NCBI GenBank assembly: GCA_022266195.1
Contig: WHVY01000003.1
Coordinates: 4,030,001-4,094,000 of the forward strand
From: Tetranychus cinnabarinus
Lineage: Eukaryota > Arthropoda > Arachnida > Trombidiformes > Tetranychidae
DNA: 64,000 nucleotides
Direction: 5' to 3'
Below the pieces are notes generated by a model. The model had not been told where the DNA came from and ran no database searches. It saw only the letters and a program-made list of their open reading frames with translations. Shown here in pieces: positions 53,154 through 64,000 of the stretch; positions within the stretch are counted from its first letter, which is position 1, and each line of letters begins with the position of its first letter. The position numbers were made by a program, and so were the translations under genes.

Positions 53154-53182
53154 AACCTTATCTAACCTAACGTAATCTAGCC
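53154..53182 (-). repeat. Degenerate AACCT tract
   Basis: AACCTTATCTAACCTAACGT followed by AATCTAGCC, a decayed complement-strand TTAGG array. Confidence 0.4.
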
Positions 53183-54279
53183 TATTAATAATACATTATA
53201 CTGATATCAACTTGACCCAAGTTAGTAAAATTATAAAAGCGTAAGAAAAAATCGATAATTCTTAGAACTGATCTTAAAATCGATTTCAACAAAGATTAAT
53301 CATCATTGCAAGAGTTTTTCTCACAAAATATAAACGGAAAATGAGAAATGAAAATGCAGTTCGACAGCTTTCACTGATTTTTCACTTTGAACGGAAAATC
53401 ATGAAACGAACTACACAATCGACGATGAAAATACGCTTCAAGCATTTGCAGATACAAAGGATCGATGCCGATAAACAATTTCAGGTCGAAAAAAGGTCAA
53501 AGTTGAAAAAAGTGTCTCTTTGACTTTAGCCTGAAACCCGGATCTACCTTCAAAGATGATCTAAATAGCATAAATTGGCTCATCAATAGCAAATCCAATT
53601 TGCTCCTCTTTTCATGATGACTGAAAATTTATGAACAAACTGCACTCAAACAACGTGATTAGTCTTTGTCAACCAAAAAATTGATGATTCAATAAAAGAC
53701 AGAGTCATAAATGTTTCAATGGAAAAGCAAAAAACCCTTCATTTCTTTCCAATTTTAAATCATTTCCCTCATGATATCATTAATTGTAATGTAATGAGAA
53801 TCAAATTACTGTAAAGCGGACATCAATTATCAAATTTTCAACATTCAGTTCATCTTTCAAATTAAATATTAATTTTGCACAGACTGCAGACTGTAACTTG
53901 ATAAGGTTGTGATTTGCTGCCTTTTAGCCTTGGGCATAGTTATCCATAAATGACAATACTTTGAATACATTCAATTGTCTAATGAAAATCGGTTAAGATT
54001 GATAAGATAAAATGTGAGTTTTGAACGGGAAAAGCAAAGTATTTTGACAAACAAAACTGAACAATCAAGGTAAATGTTTAAAAGGGAAACTTAATGTCTC
54101 GGACTCTTGGCTATTCAAGGTTGGATTACAATTGGATTATGATGTTGTTATTTACTGCCTTAACCAATGTCAAAATGAAAATTAGCATCACTTGAAAAGA
54201 CTGACTGACCAGTTACATGGTCAAAAGAGCAAGACCTCGAATAATGTTAATAAAGTTAATAATACTGATGAAAATAATG

Positions 54280-54306
54280 GTGATGATGATAATGATGATG
54301 ATAATA
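54280..54306. repeat. GAT-type microsatellite
   Basis: GATGATGATAATGATGATGA-type repeat. It creates an Asp/Asn-rich open frame across 54192-54509 that I do not regard as a gene. Confidence 0.65.
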
Positions 54307-57300
54307 ACAAGATAACACGAATAGACGTAAAAAATGCTGAGAGATTCATGGTTGACTCAGCCTTCATTCTGATATTACAAGAAACTCTTTTCACCAAAAC
54401 AGAGTTCAATTCTGTTTATGAATCTTCTCAATCTTTTCCCTGCTTTTTTATCCTTTTCTCCTTCTTCGCCATCTTCTGTCTATATCTTATTGTAACTGTG
54501 ATGAAATGAAAGAATGATGAGGAAGAGAAAAGGCAAGAAGATATTAGCTGAAAAAAGTAAAGGATGCTGAGAAAAGAGAGAGATAAAGTTTCGTTGAGAC
54601 GGAAGAAATGAATGATAATGTAATGAACATGAAATAATAATAAGATGAAATACAAAGAAAAGCTTGTTATTAGATTCTCAACTTTTTTCATCTTTTTTTT
54701 AATTCTGCAATGTTTTATATCTTGATAATGAAATGATGGACTTGAATGACAGTTAGAAAATTGAAAAAATTTTGCTCCAAAAAAGTGGTTCCACAAACTG
54801 CCAAGTCAACTGATTCAATGTAACAAAATTTTCGTCAATAACTTGTAACACATTAAACAACGATTAATCAAAGCTATTTACAGATGAATTTTTCACCTTT
54901 GAAAAGGTTCTCAGTTCAAGCTAAATCGATCAATGATCAATCTCAATGATGAACCAACGATCTTTAACCAAAGTGAAAAATTTTGACAAAAAGTTTTTCT
55001 ATTCACACTTTACTCTGAAAATGACTAAGACTTTGCTTTCGACTTTTGCAAATGGTTGAGCTTTTCATGGGAATTTCAACGAGATTTCGTTGAGAAATTT
55101 TCAAGATTCGAATGAAATTTCAACGTTGGAATGATATCACTTCTCAAGTCCGGTTTGGTCATTTGCATTTACAGTTGATCTGAGTTGCCTTCTTGATGCA
55201 AGAAGAGGAACCGAGCAAAGGTAAAATTTGATTTACAGGTTTACTTGATAAACAGGGATGAAGCAAGTTGAACAAGAAAGCAACCTCTAGGTAAGGTAAG
55301 AGCAAGGTTGATGGTGAGAGTCAAAAACAGGTAAAAATAGTTTCTTTTTTTCCTCTTCATTTTCATTGGTTTTTCTTAGACAGAAAATGTTTGAGCAACA
55401 ACAAGTGAAAAAAATATAATCATTGGTGAAAATGAATTTTGACAAGACAAGGTTAAGCTATTGGGTTAACAATAAGAAAAAGAGTTTCTTTTTTTATCTC
55501 GTTTTTTATTTACCTTTTAATGGTTAACAAAACGTTTGGCTTTTATAAACTATTATCAACTTTTTATTGGGTTAACTTTACTTGGGTTGAGGTTGATAAT
55601 GGTTATTGAAACATTAAACTGATGCAAGTGAAGGTCAAAACAAAATGGTTATTATTTCTTGATCATTATGGTCATGTTGCTGATGATGAGTATCATGATG
55701 GTAAATGATGAACACAGTAACATTGAAAGTGATGACGATTCCAATGATATGTATGGTAATGAATGATGATCACATAAACATTTTACATTTCACTAATTTG
55801 ATTACACAGCACTGAATCCGTTTTGTTTATCAAACCTTTTCAAGCAACACAGAGATTGGGGAAACTGATCAACTGACAAACGATTAAAATGTAATGTAAA
55901 AGAGCAAGTGAAAAAGATTGACAAAAATCATGTTTTAATACACGTAAACACAAGAGCAATGAAAAATGGAGAAAAAAATATTCGGTAAAAAAGCGAAATA
56001 AGGAGATGAAGATGATGAAGTTATGACTGGTTGGTAGAACCGGTCGTGCTTAACTGACTTGCCAAAAGCTCTTCAGGCAGTCATCCATGATGATGATGAA
56101 GGGGAGCCATGATGAGCAATGATGAGAGGGGAAACATGAAAAGGACGGGACTCTCATCTGTTTCAAGTCTAACATTGTTTTTAAACATTTTCCCATTTTT
56201 TACTTGTTCATCATCATTGTATAATTGTTTCTCTCATTATACCACTTTTATCAGAATCTGTCTTTTCTCACTTGTCTTTAACAAGGTTGTGAGGATGATC
56301 AAGACAGACTGGGTAAAATAATAGGTAAATTGGTGACAGGAAAAGGAAATGAAACGGAAATGTTGACAGAATTTTTTTACTCACCAAATGAAAATTTTTA
56401 CACACAACGGGCAACCTTCAATGTAATACAATGACGACTGATGGTAATGAACGTTGAGAAGGAAAAATGTTTTTCTTTGTATCTTTTGCTCGCTATTATT
56501 TCAGTTTAACTTTAAATTTTAGCCTTTTGTCTTTTTCATGTCGACACTCATCACTTTTACCAATTTGTTTTGCAAGCTTGGTGTTTGGTTTACTTTCACT
56601 TTTCAAAGGTAAATTTATTGACGTAAGTCTTTTAAAGGACAACTGAATAACTGATAAACTATGAGAGATGAAGCTTCAGTTTACCTCGATTCATGAGGTT
56701 TACACATTTGAAGGTAAACAAACTAACTCGTAGGTGACAACTTGTAACCGTTAATGTACCATGACGATATCAACTTGTTGAACAGTAAATGGTTGTGTCT
56801 TCAAAATGAATTGTTTATTAGCATCAAATCATCATTTTACTCATCAGAGTTACAATTTCTTATGTTGTTTCAGTTCAACTAAACCAATAAGTTGAAGGTA
56901 ACCAGTATTTAATCAAATGGTTAAATCAAATAAACTGAATGGTTTTGAAATTGATCAACTTTAATATTTAACAGTTTAATCAGAAGACGATGATAAAGAG
57001 AGTGATTAGACCTGATTAAAAAGTCAAAATTAAAATGAAGCTGATAAGAAACCTAAAATTAAAGTTGAAAAGCTATTGAAAGCAATGGAAAATCAAGACA
57101 TTTGTTTTGAAAAATGAAAAAAGTGGTGAGATTAGATTACATATTGATCCAAATCAGTTAACGATATCTCGAAGTTATACAGCTGAGAAAATTGAATTTA
57201 TGTTTATTTTGAAATCATTTACGCATCTTAATAAATCAGTTTTACACTGGTTTTTAATCTAAAATGAGATTAGATAAATTTCTGGTATTGATATCAGGTA

Positions 57301-57330
57301 TTTTGGTTTCTTTATCATTTTATTGGTTCT

Positions 57331-57370
57331 GGTTAGGTTAGGTTCGGTTAGGTTCGGTTAGGTTTAGGCT
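57331..57370 (+). repeat. Best TTAGG/TTCGG-like interstitial telomeric tract
   Basis: About seven consecutive five-base units alternate TTAGG and TTCGG (GGTTAGGTTAGGTTCGGTTA and on). It is the longest tract of this kind in the window. Confidence 0.65.
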
Positions 57371-57435
57371 TCGCCCTCAAGTTTAAATCTTATAACTTCT
57401 GATTCAATGGTTTAACTATCACTTAATTAATTTTT

Positions 57436-57580
57436 ACAATAATGATGCTCAATAACCTGATGCTGTGACTTGAACTTTTTGAATCAATCGATAACCTTTC
57501 AGAGGCAAGTTTAGCCACCAATGGGCTCATCATTTCAAAACTGTTTAGTCACATTAATAATGCAAAATAACCTGATGATT
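57436..57580 (+). repeat. Two copies of the dispersed AATAACCTGATG motif 115 bases apart
   Basis: Copy one, 57436-57460, has CAATAATGATGCTCAATAAC followed by CTGA. Copy two, 57551-57580, has AATAATGCAAAATAACCTGA followed by TGATT. Both are in the same orientation, as in a broken tandem or two ends of one element. Confidence 0.45.
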
Positions 57581-60500
57581 AACAAACTTTGAGTTGAAGC
57601 GAAGTTAAACCTTGAATTTGATAGATGAGTCAGTTTGAGTTTCAATCAAATCCTAAGCTTGGGAAAACATTCAACCTTTAATCAACCTAATTTTGTGGTT
57701 GACCTTTGTAAAAGCTGGGCATGAGATGAGCTTGGTTCACTTTACAATGTTATTTTCATGTTGATCAATTTTTAAACTTCTCATCGATACCTTTAGACGG
57801 AAAAATTTAGGGAAATAGTTTTCAACTTTTCACTCAATTACATCATGTAACCTTGACTTGGTTATCAAATCAATTAAGTTAATAAATTTTTTGCTGCTCT
57901 TTTCATGATCAATGACTGTTAATCAGTTTAGACTCACTCCTTTGATTTCATTGTTTTCAATTGATTGACACTACAATTAGGTGACGAGAGAAAAAAAACA
58001 AAAGGTAAAATTACTTTTTCATTAACTCGATTTTTGTTGACTTTGTTTCATTCAATTAAAATGTGAACTTGATGACAAAAGAAATTGAAAATTCATTTGA
58101 TATCGTTATTTGTGGCAGCCAAAAATAGTGAACTGAAAAACTTTATACTCGATAACTTTACTATTCCCGTTACAATTTATTCACATTTAAAACAATTTCT
58201 CACTCACTCATACTGTTCAGTTGATTGACTTCAGCTAATTGATAACTTGATTAGAATGCACAACGGGAAACCGGAAAAACAACTCAAAGTTTGGTGCAAA
58301 AGTTAACTTCAAAGGTATTAATTTGCATGGAAATGCATATGAATTTCCTTAACTGTACATTTTCAAGAGCCAGAACAATTAGCTGATCAGGTCGATAAAT
58401 TTGATTGAACTCAGTTTCAATTTGATTTCTACAATAACTGCTGAACAAACTTGAATCTAAGAATGAAATTTTTGTTGCAAATCGTTCACGCTGTTGACGT
58501 ATATCAAGTCAAATTATGACGATCATGAGGTAATTTTGCATTGTTGCAACAAGAAAATTATGACATCAAAGGATATCGATAGCAATGTCTTTGATGATTC
58601 GAGCTACTTTTATAACAAGAAGCATGACAGTTTGGACTTGTAACTATTATTTTGATTGTTGTTTGGCTCAGTTTGCAGTCATCAATGAATCTGCATTTCG
58701 TGGGAAGCACTTAATGATACTAGCCGACAAAAATTGGAGAGAATAAGTGAATCTATGAGAAAGTGAAACTTGTTCAGTTGAACCGAATATAAGCAATTGG
58801 AACAGAATGCTGAGCCAAGATATTTACCGATTCTCAGGCTTAAAGAGCAAGTGATAGTTTGGCGTTTAACTCGGCCAACTTTCTATTCAAAGTTATTTCT
58901 ATTCACTAAAGGTGTAAATAACAAGAGGATTTTACAGCAAGCTTTGTTTAAGTGCAACAAGATCACAATAAGATTGTTTAATGATCGTTTTTAACCAAAA
59001 CTGAGTTCAAAACCTCATCTTGTTTGAGTTTATTTGATAATTGTTCATTATATTACATTATATTAGATAATAATTAGAACGAATAAAATCTAAATAAAAG
59101 TTAACAGCTAAATGCAAGTTAACCAAATATCAAATGTTTTGTGTTTTAATTGCATTCAAATTATTTGAAACATTTTAGTCTAGTAACATCTCATAAGGAT
59201 AGACATAAGCTTTGAAATACAAAATGCACACACTAGAGTTGATTCTAACAGGACATTAATCATTATAACTTAAGTTGATTTGATCCTAATAACAATTTCT
59301 GACTGTTTTCAACTCACACTTAATCTTATGGAAACTAACGAACTGTCAAACTTAAGAATTCGAACTCAAAACATTATCGAGTTATTTTGCTTAAGCCGAC
59401 TAGAATTGGCTTTCAAAAGGCTGCAAAATAATTGATGCTTTGGTAATTATGACCACTCTGATGAGTTAAGATTATCCTTAATGGTCTTAATAACAAAGCA
59501 TTTTATTGCTAATGTAATGAACTTTGAGAATTCAAACGAAAATACTTTCAGTTCTTAGCTTTCGTTCAAAGCCATTCAAGACTTCAATCTAAATATTTGC
59601 TAATTTCGCAGCTTATCCATGATCTTTTGTGAACAAAATAAACTTTACATTTTTATTGAAACGACTTTTGACCGAAATTTCGACAATTTTTGAACATTTA
59701 TTTTCTTTTTTAACAACTTTTTTTCCTTCGATTCTTTTGATGAGTTGAAATAGATTGAATGCCAATGTTATCAAGTGTGTATCCAATTTCCTCTGAATCG
59801 GTTCCTTTCATGTCATCCAGATTGAGAACAACAAGAGGTGAAGAAATAGCAGAAAAAAAGAACAAGAAATATTACTGATAACGTACAGAACTTTGGTAAA
59901 GAAAGAGAGAAAAAAATAGAAAATTTTCTTCTCAAAGAATGGAGCTTAAATCAGAATTCATCATTCATTTCCACCATTTTCAGATGATCAAGTGGAAGAA
60001 GGAACAGGAAAAAGAATCACATGGAACAAGAAGAAAAAGAGAAGAAGAAAAAAAAAAGTTGTTCCCATTCGAAGTAAAGGAAACAAAGCTGAAAATTGGT
60101 ACCAAAATATGAGGCTAAAAAATAATGAAATGCCATGAAATGTTGAATCGATTTAGACAAATTTCATTTCAACTTGAAATGATAATGAGAATATCATTTA
60201 TTTCCTTTTCATCATCAAATTGCTCATCTTCATACTCATCATTATCCCAGTTTCCATGAACAACGAAAGAAAAAAAAACTATCAAAACTTTCCTGCATCA
60301 GCATGGAGAGAAAAAAAAGAATATCCTAAGAAATTCTTTTACACAAAATAATCAATTGATGCAATAATAATTTGATGGTCCATTCTTGAAACCCAAACAG
60401 GGTAAAGAGTGAAACTAATCAATAAACAAAAGAAACTGAAAGAACAAGTTGAAACTCAAATGGCAATCAAAATTTAAACTTTGAGGTAAGGAGAAGAAGA

Positions 60501-60700
60501 AGAAGAAAAAAAAAGTTCTTTGATTGAAAATTAATGAGAATAATTTTTCAAATGTTATCATGATGACTCGATAAGTTATCATGAAACTCATTATTATAGT
60601 TGCCAAATCTAAAGTCTTGTTCCACTTTCAGTTAGAATTATGAATTTTTCTTTTCGTTTCTTCCATTTTCCGTATCTTACAATGAAATAAATGGGCAATA

Positions 60701-60741
60701 AGATGATGATAATAATGATGATGATCATGATGATGATCATG
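60701..60741. repeat. GAT/ATC microsatellite with internal inverted symmetry
   Basis: GATGATGATAATAATGATGA continuing with ATGATCATGATGATGATCAT. Dense GAT units interrupted by palindromic TGATCA. Confidence 0.65.
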
Positions 60742-63726
60742 GCAAAGATGATTATAATCATTCTCAGAGGAAATAGGAATGTTTAGTTAACAATAGTCGA
60801 ACCAATAAATATATATTTATATTAGATATAAAGAGATGAGAATCAGTCTGGGAGGGAAAAATCCCTGAAAAAGTTATTCTTTTTTTTCATTCCAATAGTC
60901 AGGGAATTTTAGCAATCGATTAAGTTATGATAATTCAATTTTAATCAGAAGACATGAAATCATTAATGACTTTTGTCGAACACATTTTCAACTGTAAAAC
61001 AATTGTGACATTTGAAACTTTTCATAATTTCCATGTGATTCTCATCATTCTCATGATTTTCAATGTTTTCATCTTTTCCAGGCTCTTCTTCAAACAAAAC
61101 GTTATTGATTTTTTTTACAGATTCATTGGAAAGTCATGGTGTTTCAGTGATGCTGAAACAGGTAAAGTTATTTTTGTCTTTTAATCAATTTTTAACTGCA
61201 AAACTAATTATACTTTTGATTGAAATTACATTTCTAATTAATTGATTTTCTCGCTGTTTACCTTTCCATGGTAATTGCTGAATTTTTGTTCCCATTTGTC
61301 AACTGTTTCTTAATCAAACAACTTACATTTCAACTGTTTTCTTGTTCAACCTTAAAAAGCTTTTCTTCACAATAATTGACTGAATAATTAGGTTACAACG
61401 GAAATTTGAACCAAAACTAATTATCATGACAATCATGTTCAACAGTCTGCAAAATTGAACCAGAAAATGTTTTTCTCATTCAACATTTTTTTTCATTTTC
61501 TATTCAATTGACAATTGAATATACAAATGATTGGTAATCTTTAAAATTGAGTTTCTCTTTGGAATTTGTCATTTCGTCGAAATCCCATCCTGGGAGTGAA
61601 GAGATGATAAGTTGGATAAGTTGATCTGGTGATCAACCGATGATGGAAATGATTAAGAGAAAAGTTCTGAAATGAATAAGCAGGAAGAAGAAAAGCCATT
61701 AGAATCGTTGAGGAGCATAAAAAGTCCATTGGGTTATTGTGGTTGAACATAGCAATTTATTTTAACTTGTTAATCCAATGGTTTGATGGGTTTGCTCAAC
61801 CGATTTAACAGCCAATATCAATCTACAGATTTAAGCCAATACATCAATCAATTGCTTTTCCCTTTCATATTGCGAGCTTTCCTTGTTTACTTTCCCATTT
61901 CAACAATTTTTGGGTCCCTTTCAGTTCACCCTTGACCAGCTAAATGAAATGTAATCAATCAGAATCAGAGAAGAGAAAAAAAGATGATCATAAACATGGT
62001 TAATGTGATGATTAAAAGAAAAGCGACGAGAAAAAAAACTAACAATTTAGTGACAATTTGACTCTGTTTTATGAAAGGTCAAAGTGATTGCAATTTTTTC
62101 TCACATCAATTTTATTCACTCCCAGAGTTTCATGTGTTGGCATATAAAAATTATCAATTTATGAGGACAAATAATAGCAAAATGCTGAACACGAATGCCA
62201 ATTACAACTTGAAAATTTCGTTCAGACTGAAAATTCTTTGACTCTTAATTCTTTGAGAATTAGAGTTTTTGCGAAAAAGTTAACCAAAACTTATGACGAC
62301 AGAAAGTCAATGTCTTGCGATTTCGAGATCATTTGAAAAATTCAACAGAATTCAATTTCAATTTCGCTCAATTTTGGTTCAATGAATTATTGATAGCCGA
62401 TAAAATATGTACAGGAAATATTAACTGGCTTCTCGACCTTTAGATGGTCAGCTATCGAAAACTTTGTAGTAAAAATTAGGTTTGACTATTTTCTGCACTT
62501 GGTCATCAACTAGACTGAACTGATGCTACTGGTTTTGACTGAGCTGAAGGAAAAAATTGCTGTTCTCAACGAATACTTGAAGCAAATGACATAAATTTGG
62601 AAATTATTGCTTTTCTGAGTTTTCGCTTTTAAGATTCATGAAGAGTTTTTCAATATTGAAAATGGGCAGTTTTTATGTTTACAATGATTTAGTATAATTT
62701 ATTCAAATTATGTCAAAACCAGAGTGAACCAAGATTGGTAGACTTGGTTATTACCTTGGTCAATGAAATTTATTCAATGATAAATTGTTGGACGAATGGA
62801 GGAGAAAAAAGTTTCATCTATGATAACCAGAATAAAGGAAAGACAAAATCAGCTGGTTTTTCATGATAAATTCAGCGAGAAAAAGGTTTTCTCTTGTCTT
62901 TGCTCTCTTTTTTTATATCATCACATTTCCTTTTCCTTACAACATGAACTTGATTGATCTATTTGGAAATGCGATAAAAAAATAGAGAACCAAAACAAGA
63001 TAAACAAAAGTCATTAAAAGAGTGACCAAAAAAAGAAGACCAATCATCTTGATGATGTTCATGATGGAACAGAAAAATGATTGAAAATGCTTTTCAAGTG
63101 AGATATGCTTTTCTTCCTGTGAAAAGCAATTGAAATTGAAAGCAACAAGCAAAGTATCCGTTAACAGATAAGAAAAGGTTAAACTGAAAATTCTGATGGA
63201 CAGTTGATTTAGAATGTTTGTAAAGTCAAAAAAGGTTACAAGCTTTGGTCAAGTGTAATAACATGAATAAATGATAACTGTTATGAGGTAAAAAAGTAAA
63301 GGTAACAGAATCCTCATTTTAGCATAAATATCATTCCATGTTGGTCATCATTTGGATGATAAATAAATAAGGTAAATGCCTTTTGGGGTTAACCAGCTAG
63401 TAAAAGACAAAACTGTTCACAAGATGACCAATTGTGAGAATCATTTTTTTCTGCCTTCTTTTCATCAATTGGCAAACTGAGAATCACAAGGCTGGGAGTT
63501 AATGCTGGGAGTGAAAGATAACATGAAACAAATAAGTATCGTCATAATCGAATTGAGATTGCTTAGGACATTAAGATCGATACATAAAAGTCTTTTTTTC
63601 TCTTCTCTTCATTTCTCTTGTTGGCCATTGTTGGATTGCCTTACACCCTGTACAAGGTTAAATGGCCACAGAATCATTGAAGTGTCCATAGTTGATGGCT
63701 ACTCAATAAATTACATTGACTTTTAT

Positions 63727-63790
63727 CTTTTTTTTTTCTTCTTCTTTTCCTTCTTCATCTTTTTTTTCTTCTTTTGTCTTTTTCCTCATT
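63727..63790. repeat. Pyrimidine-rich tract
   Basis: Almost pure T/C on the plus strand (TTTTTTTTTCTTCTTCTTTT and on). It could form triplex DNA or be a splice-acceptor tract, but no exon is evident after it. Confidence 0.6.
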
Positions 63791-64000
63791 TTTGCCTCTT
63801 TCAACTTTTCGTCGTCTTTTGTGTATTCATATGAACATTGAAATGGCTTTGTTGGTCAAGAATAGTCATTAGAACTGATCATCAACAATCAATTTTCAAT
63901 CTTGTACTTCATCTTGCTCCATTCAATTGGTCAAATCTAATTGTTTCCCCACCAATCAATGGGTCCATCAAGTCTTTAAAAGTTTACATTTTTGGTCATT

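Larger units (their letters stand above)
46583..64000. other. 17 kb right flank with no supported gene
   Basis: No open frame here shows a domain signature or convincing splice-site pairing. It is upstream of PGANT and may contain its promoter and a non-coding first exon, or introns of a gene beyond the edge. Contents seen: TTAGG-like tracts (47488, 50371, 52672, 53154, 57331), three copies of the dispersed AATGCAAAATAACCT motif, GAT and CTT microsatellites, a small perfect hairpin (47661-47680) and a pyrimidine-rich run at the far right. Confidence 0.5.

Noticed and set aside
54192..54509. Asp/Asn-rich open frame ending in a hydrophobic segment
   Set aside because: The Asp/Asn part comes from a GAT/AAT microsatellite and the hydrophobic end from a T-rich tract; no domain or conservation can be argued.
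61119..61160. Possible micro-exon (TTTTTACAG acceptor and CAG|GTAAAG donor, about 41 bases)
   Set aside because: Good splice consensus on both sides, but no partner exon in phase and no recognisable peptide; isolated pairs like this occur by chance.
1..64000. CRISPR arrays, bacterial operons, rRNA genes or viral insertions
   Set aside because: No regularly spaced direct repeats, no ribosome-binding-site-led gene clusters, no rRNA-like sequence and no polymerase or capsid signature were seen; the genes are spliced eukaryotic genes.

Overview
The window looks like nuclear DNA of an AT-rich arthropod, most likely a trombidiform (spider-mite-like) mite. It holds spliced genes with GT-AG introns. 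One gene is a UDP-glycosyltransferase of the bacterial-type family that is established as horizontally acquired and expanded in spider mites. Species cannot be fixed from sequence reading alone, and all exon borders were placed by eye from frame, splice consensus and family homology.

Layout: (1) about 1-4969, + strand: the 3' part of an ASPP (apoptosis-stimulating of p53 / PPP1R13) gene. Six exons are visible, ending in an RVSF-type PP1 docking motif, ankyrin repeats and an SH3 domain. (2) 8482-10394, + strand: a two-exon UGT. (3) 11107-11832, - strand: a small two-exon gene for a secreted protein made almost wholly of four LDL-receptor class A modules, tail to tail with the UGT. (4) 11.8-23.3 kb: no supported gene. 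(5) 23351-46289, - strand: a complete type II Golgi polypeptide N-acetylgalactosaminyltransferase (GALNT/PGANT). It has ten constitutive exon positions, one of which exists as two tandem alternatives (exon 8a and exon 8b) encoding different versions of the first (alpha) lectin repeat. One intron has a GC donor and another exceeds 10 kb. (6) 46.6-64 kb: no supported gene, but simple repeats, TTAGG-like clusters and copies of a short dispersed motif.

The genes do not form a pathway. ASPP is a conserved signalling scaffold, the UGT is probably a detoxification enzyme, the LDLa protein is secreted, and PGANT starts mucin-type O-glycosylation in the Golgi. The most interesting observation is the apparently mutually exclusive pair of lectin exons in the PGANT gene. 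Exon 8a keeps the residues associated with GalNAc binding and exon 8b has lost most of them, so splicing would switch how the enzyme recognises already glycosylated substrates. A comparable lectin-domain splice switch is known in Drosophila Pgant9.
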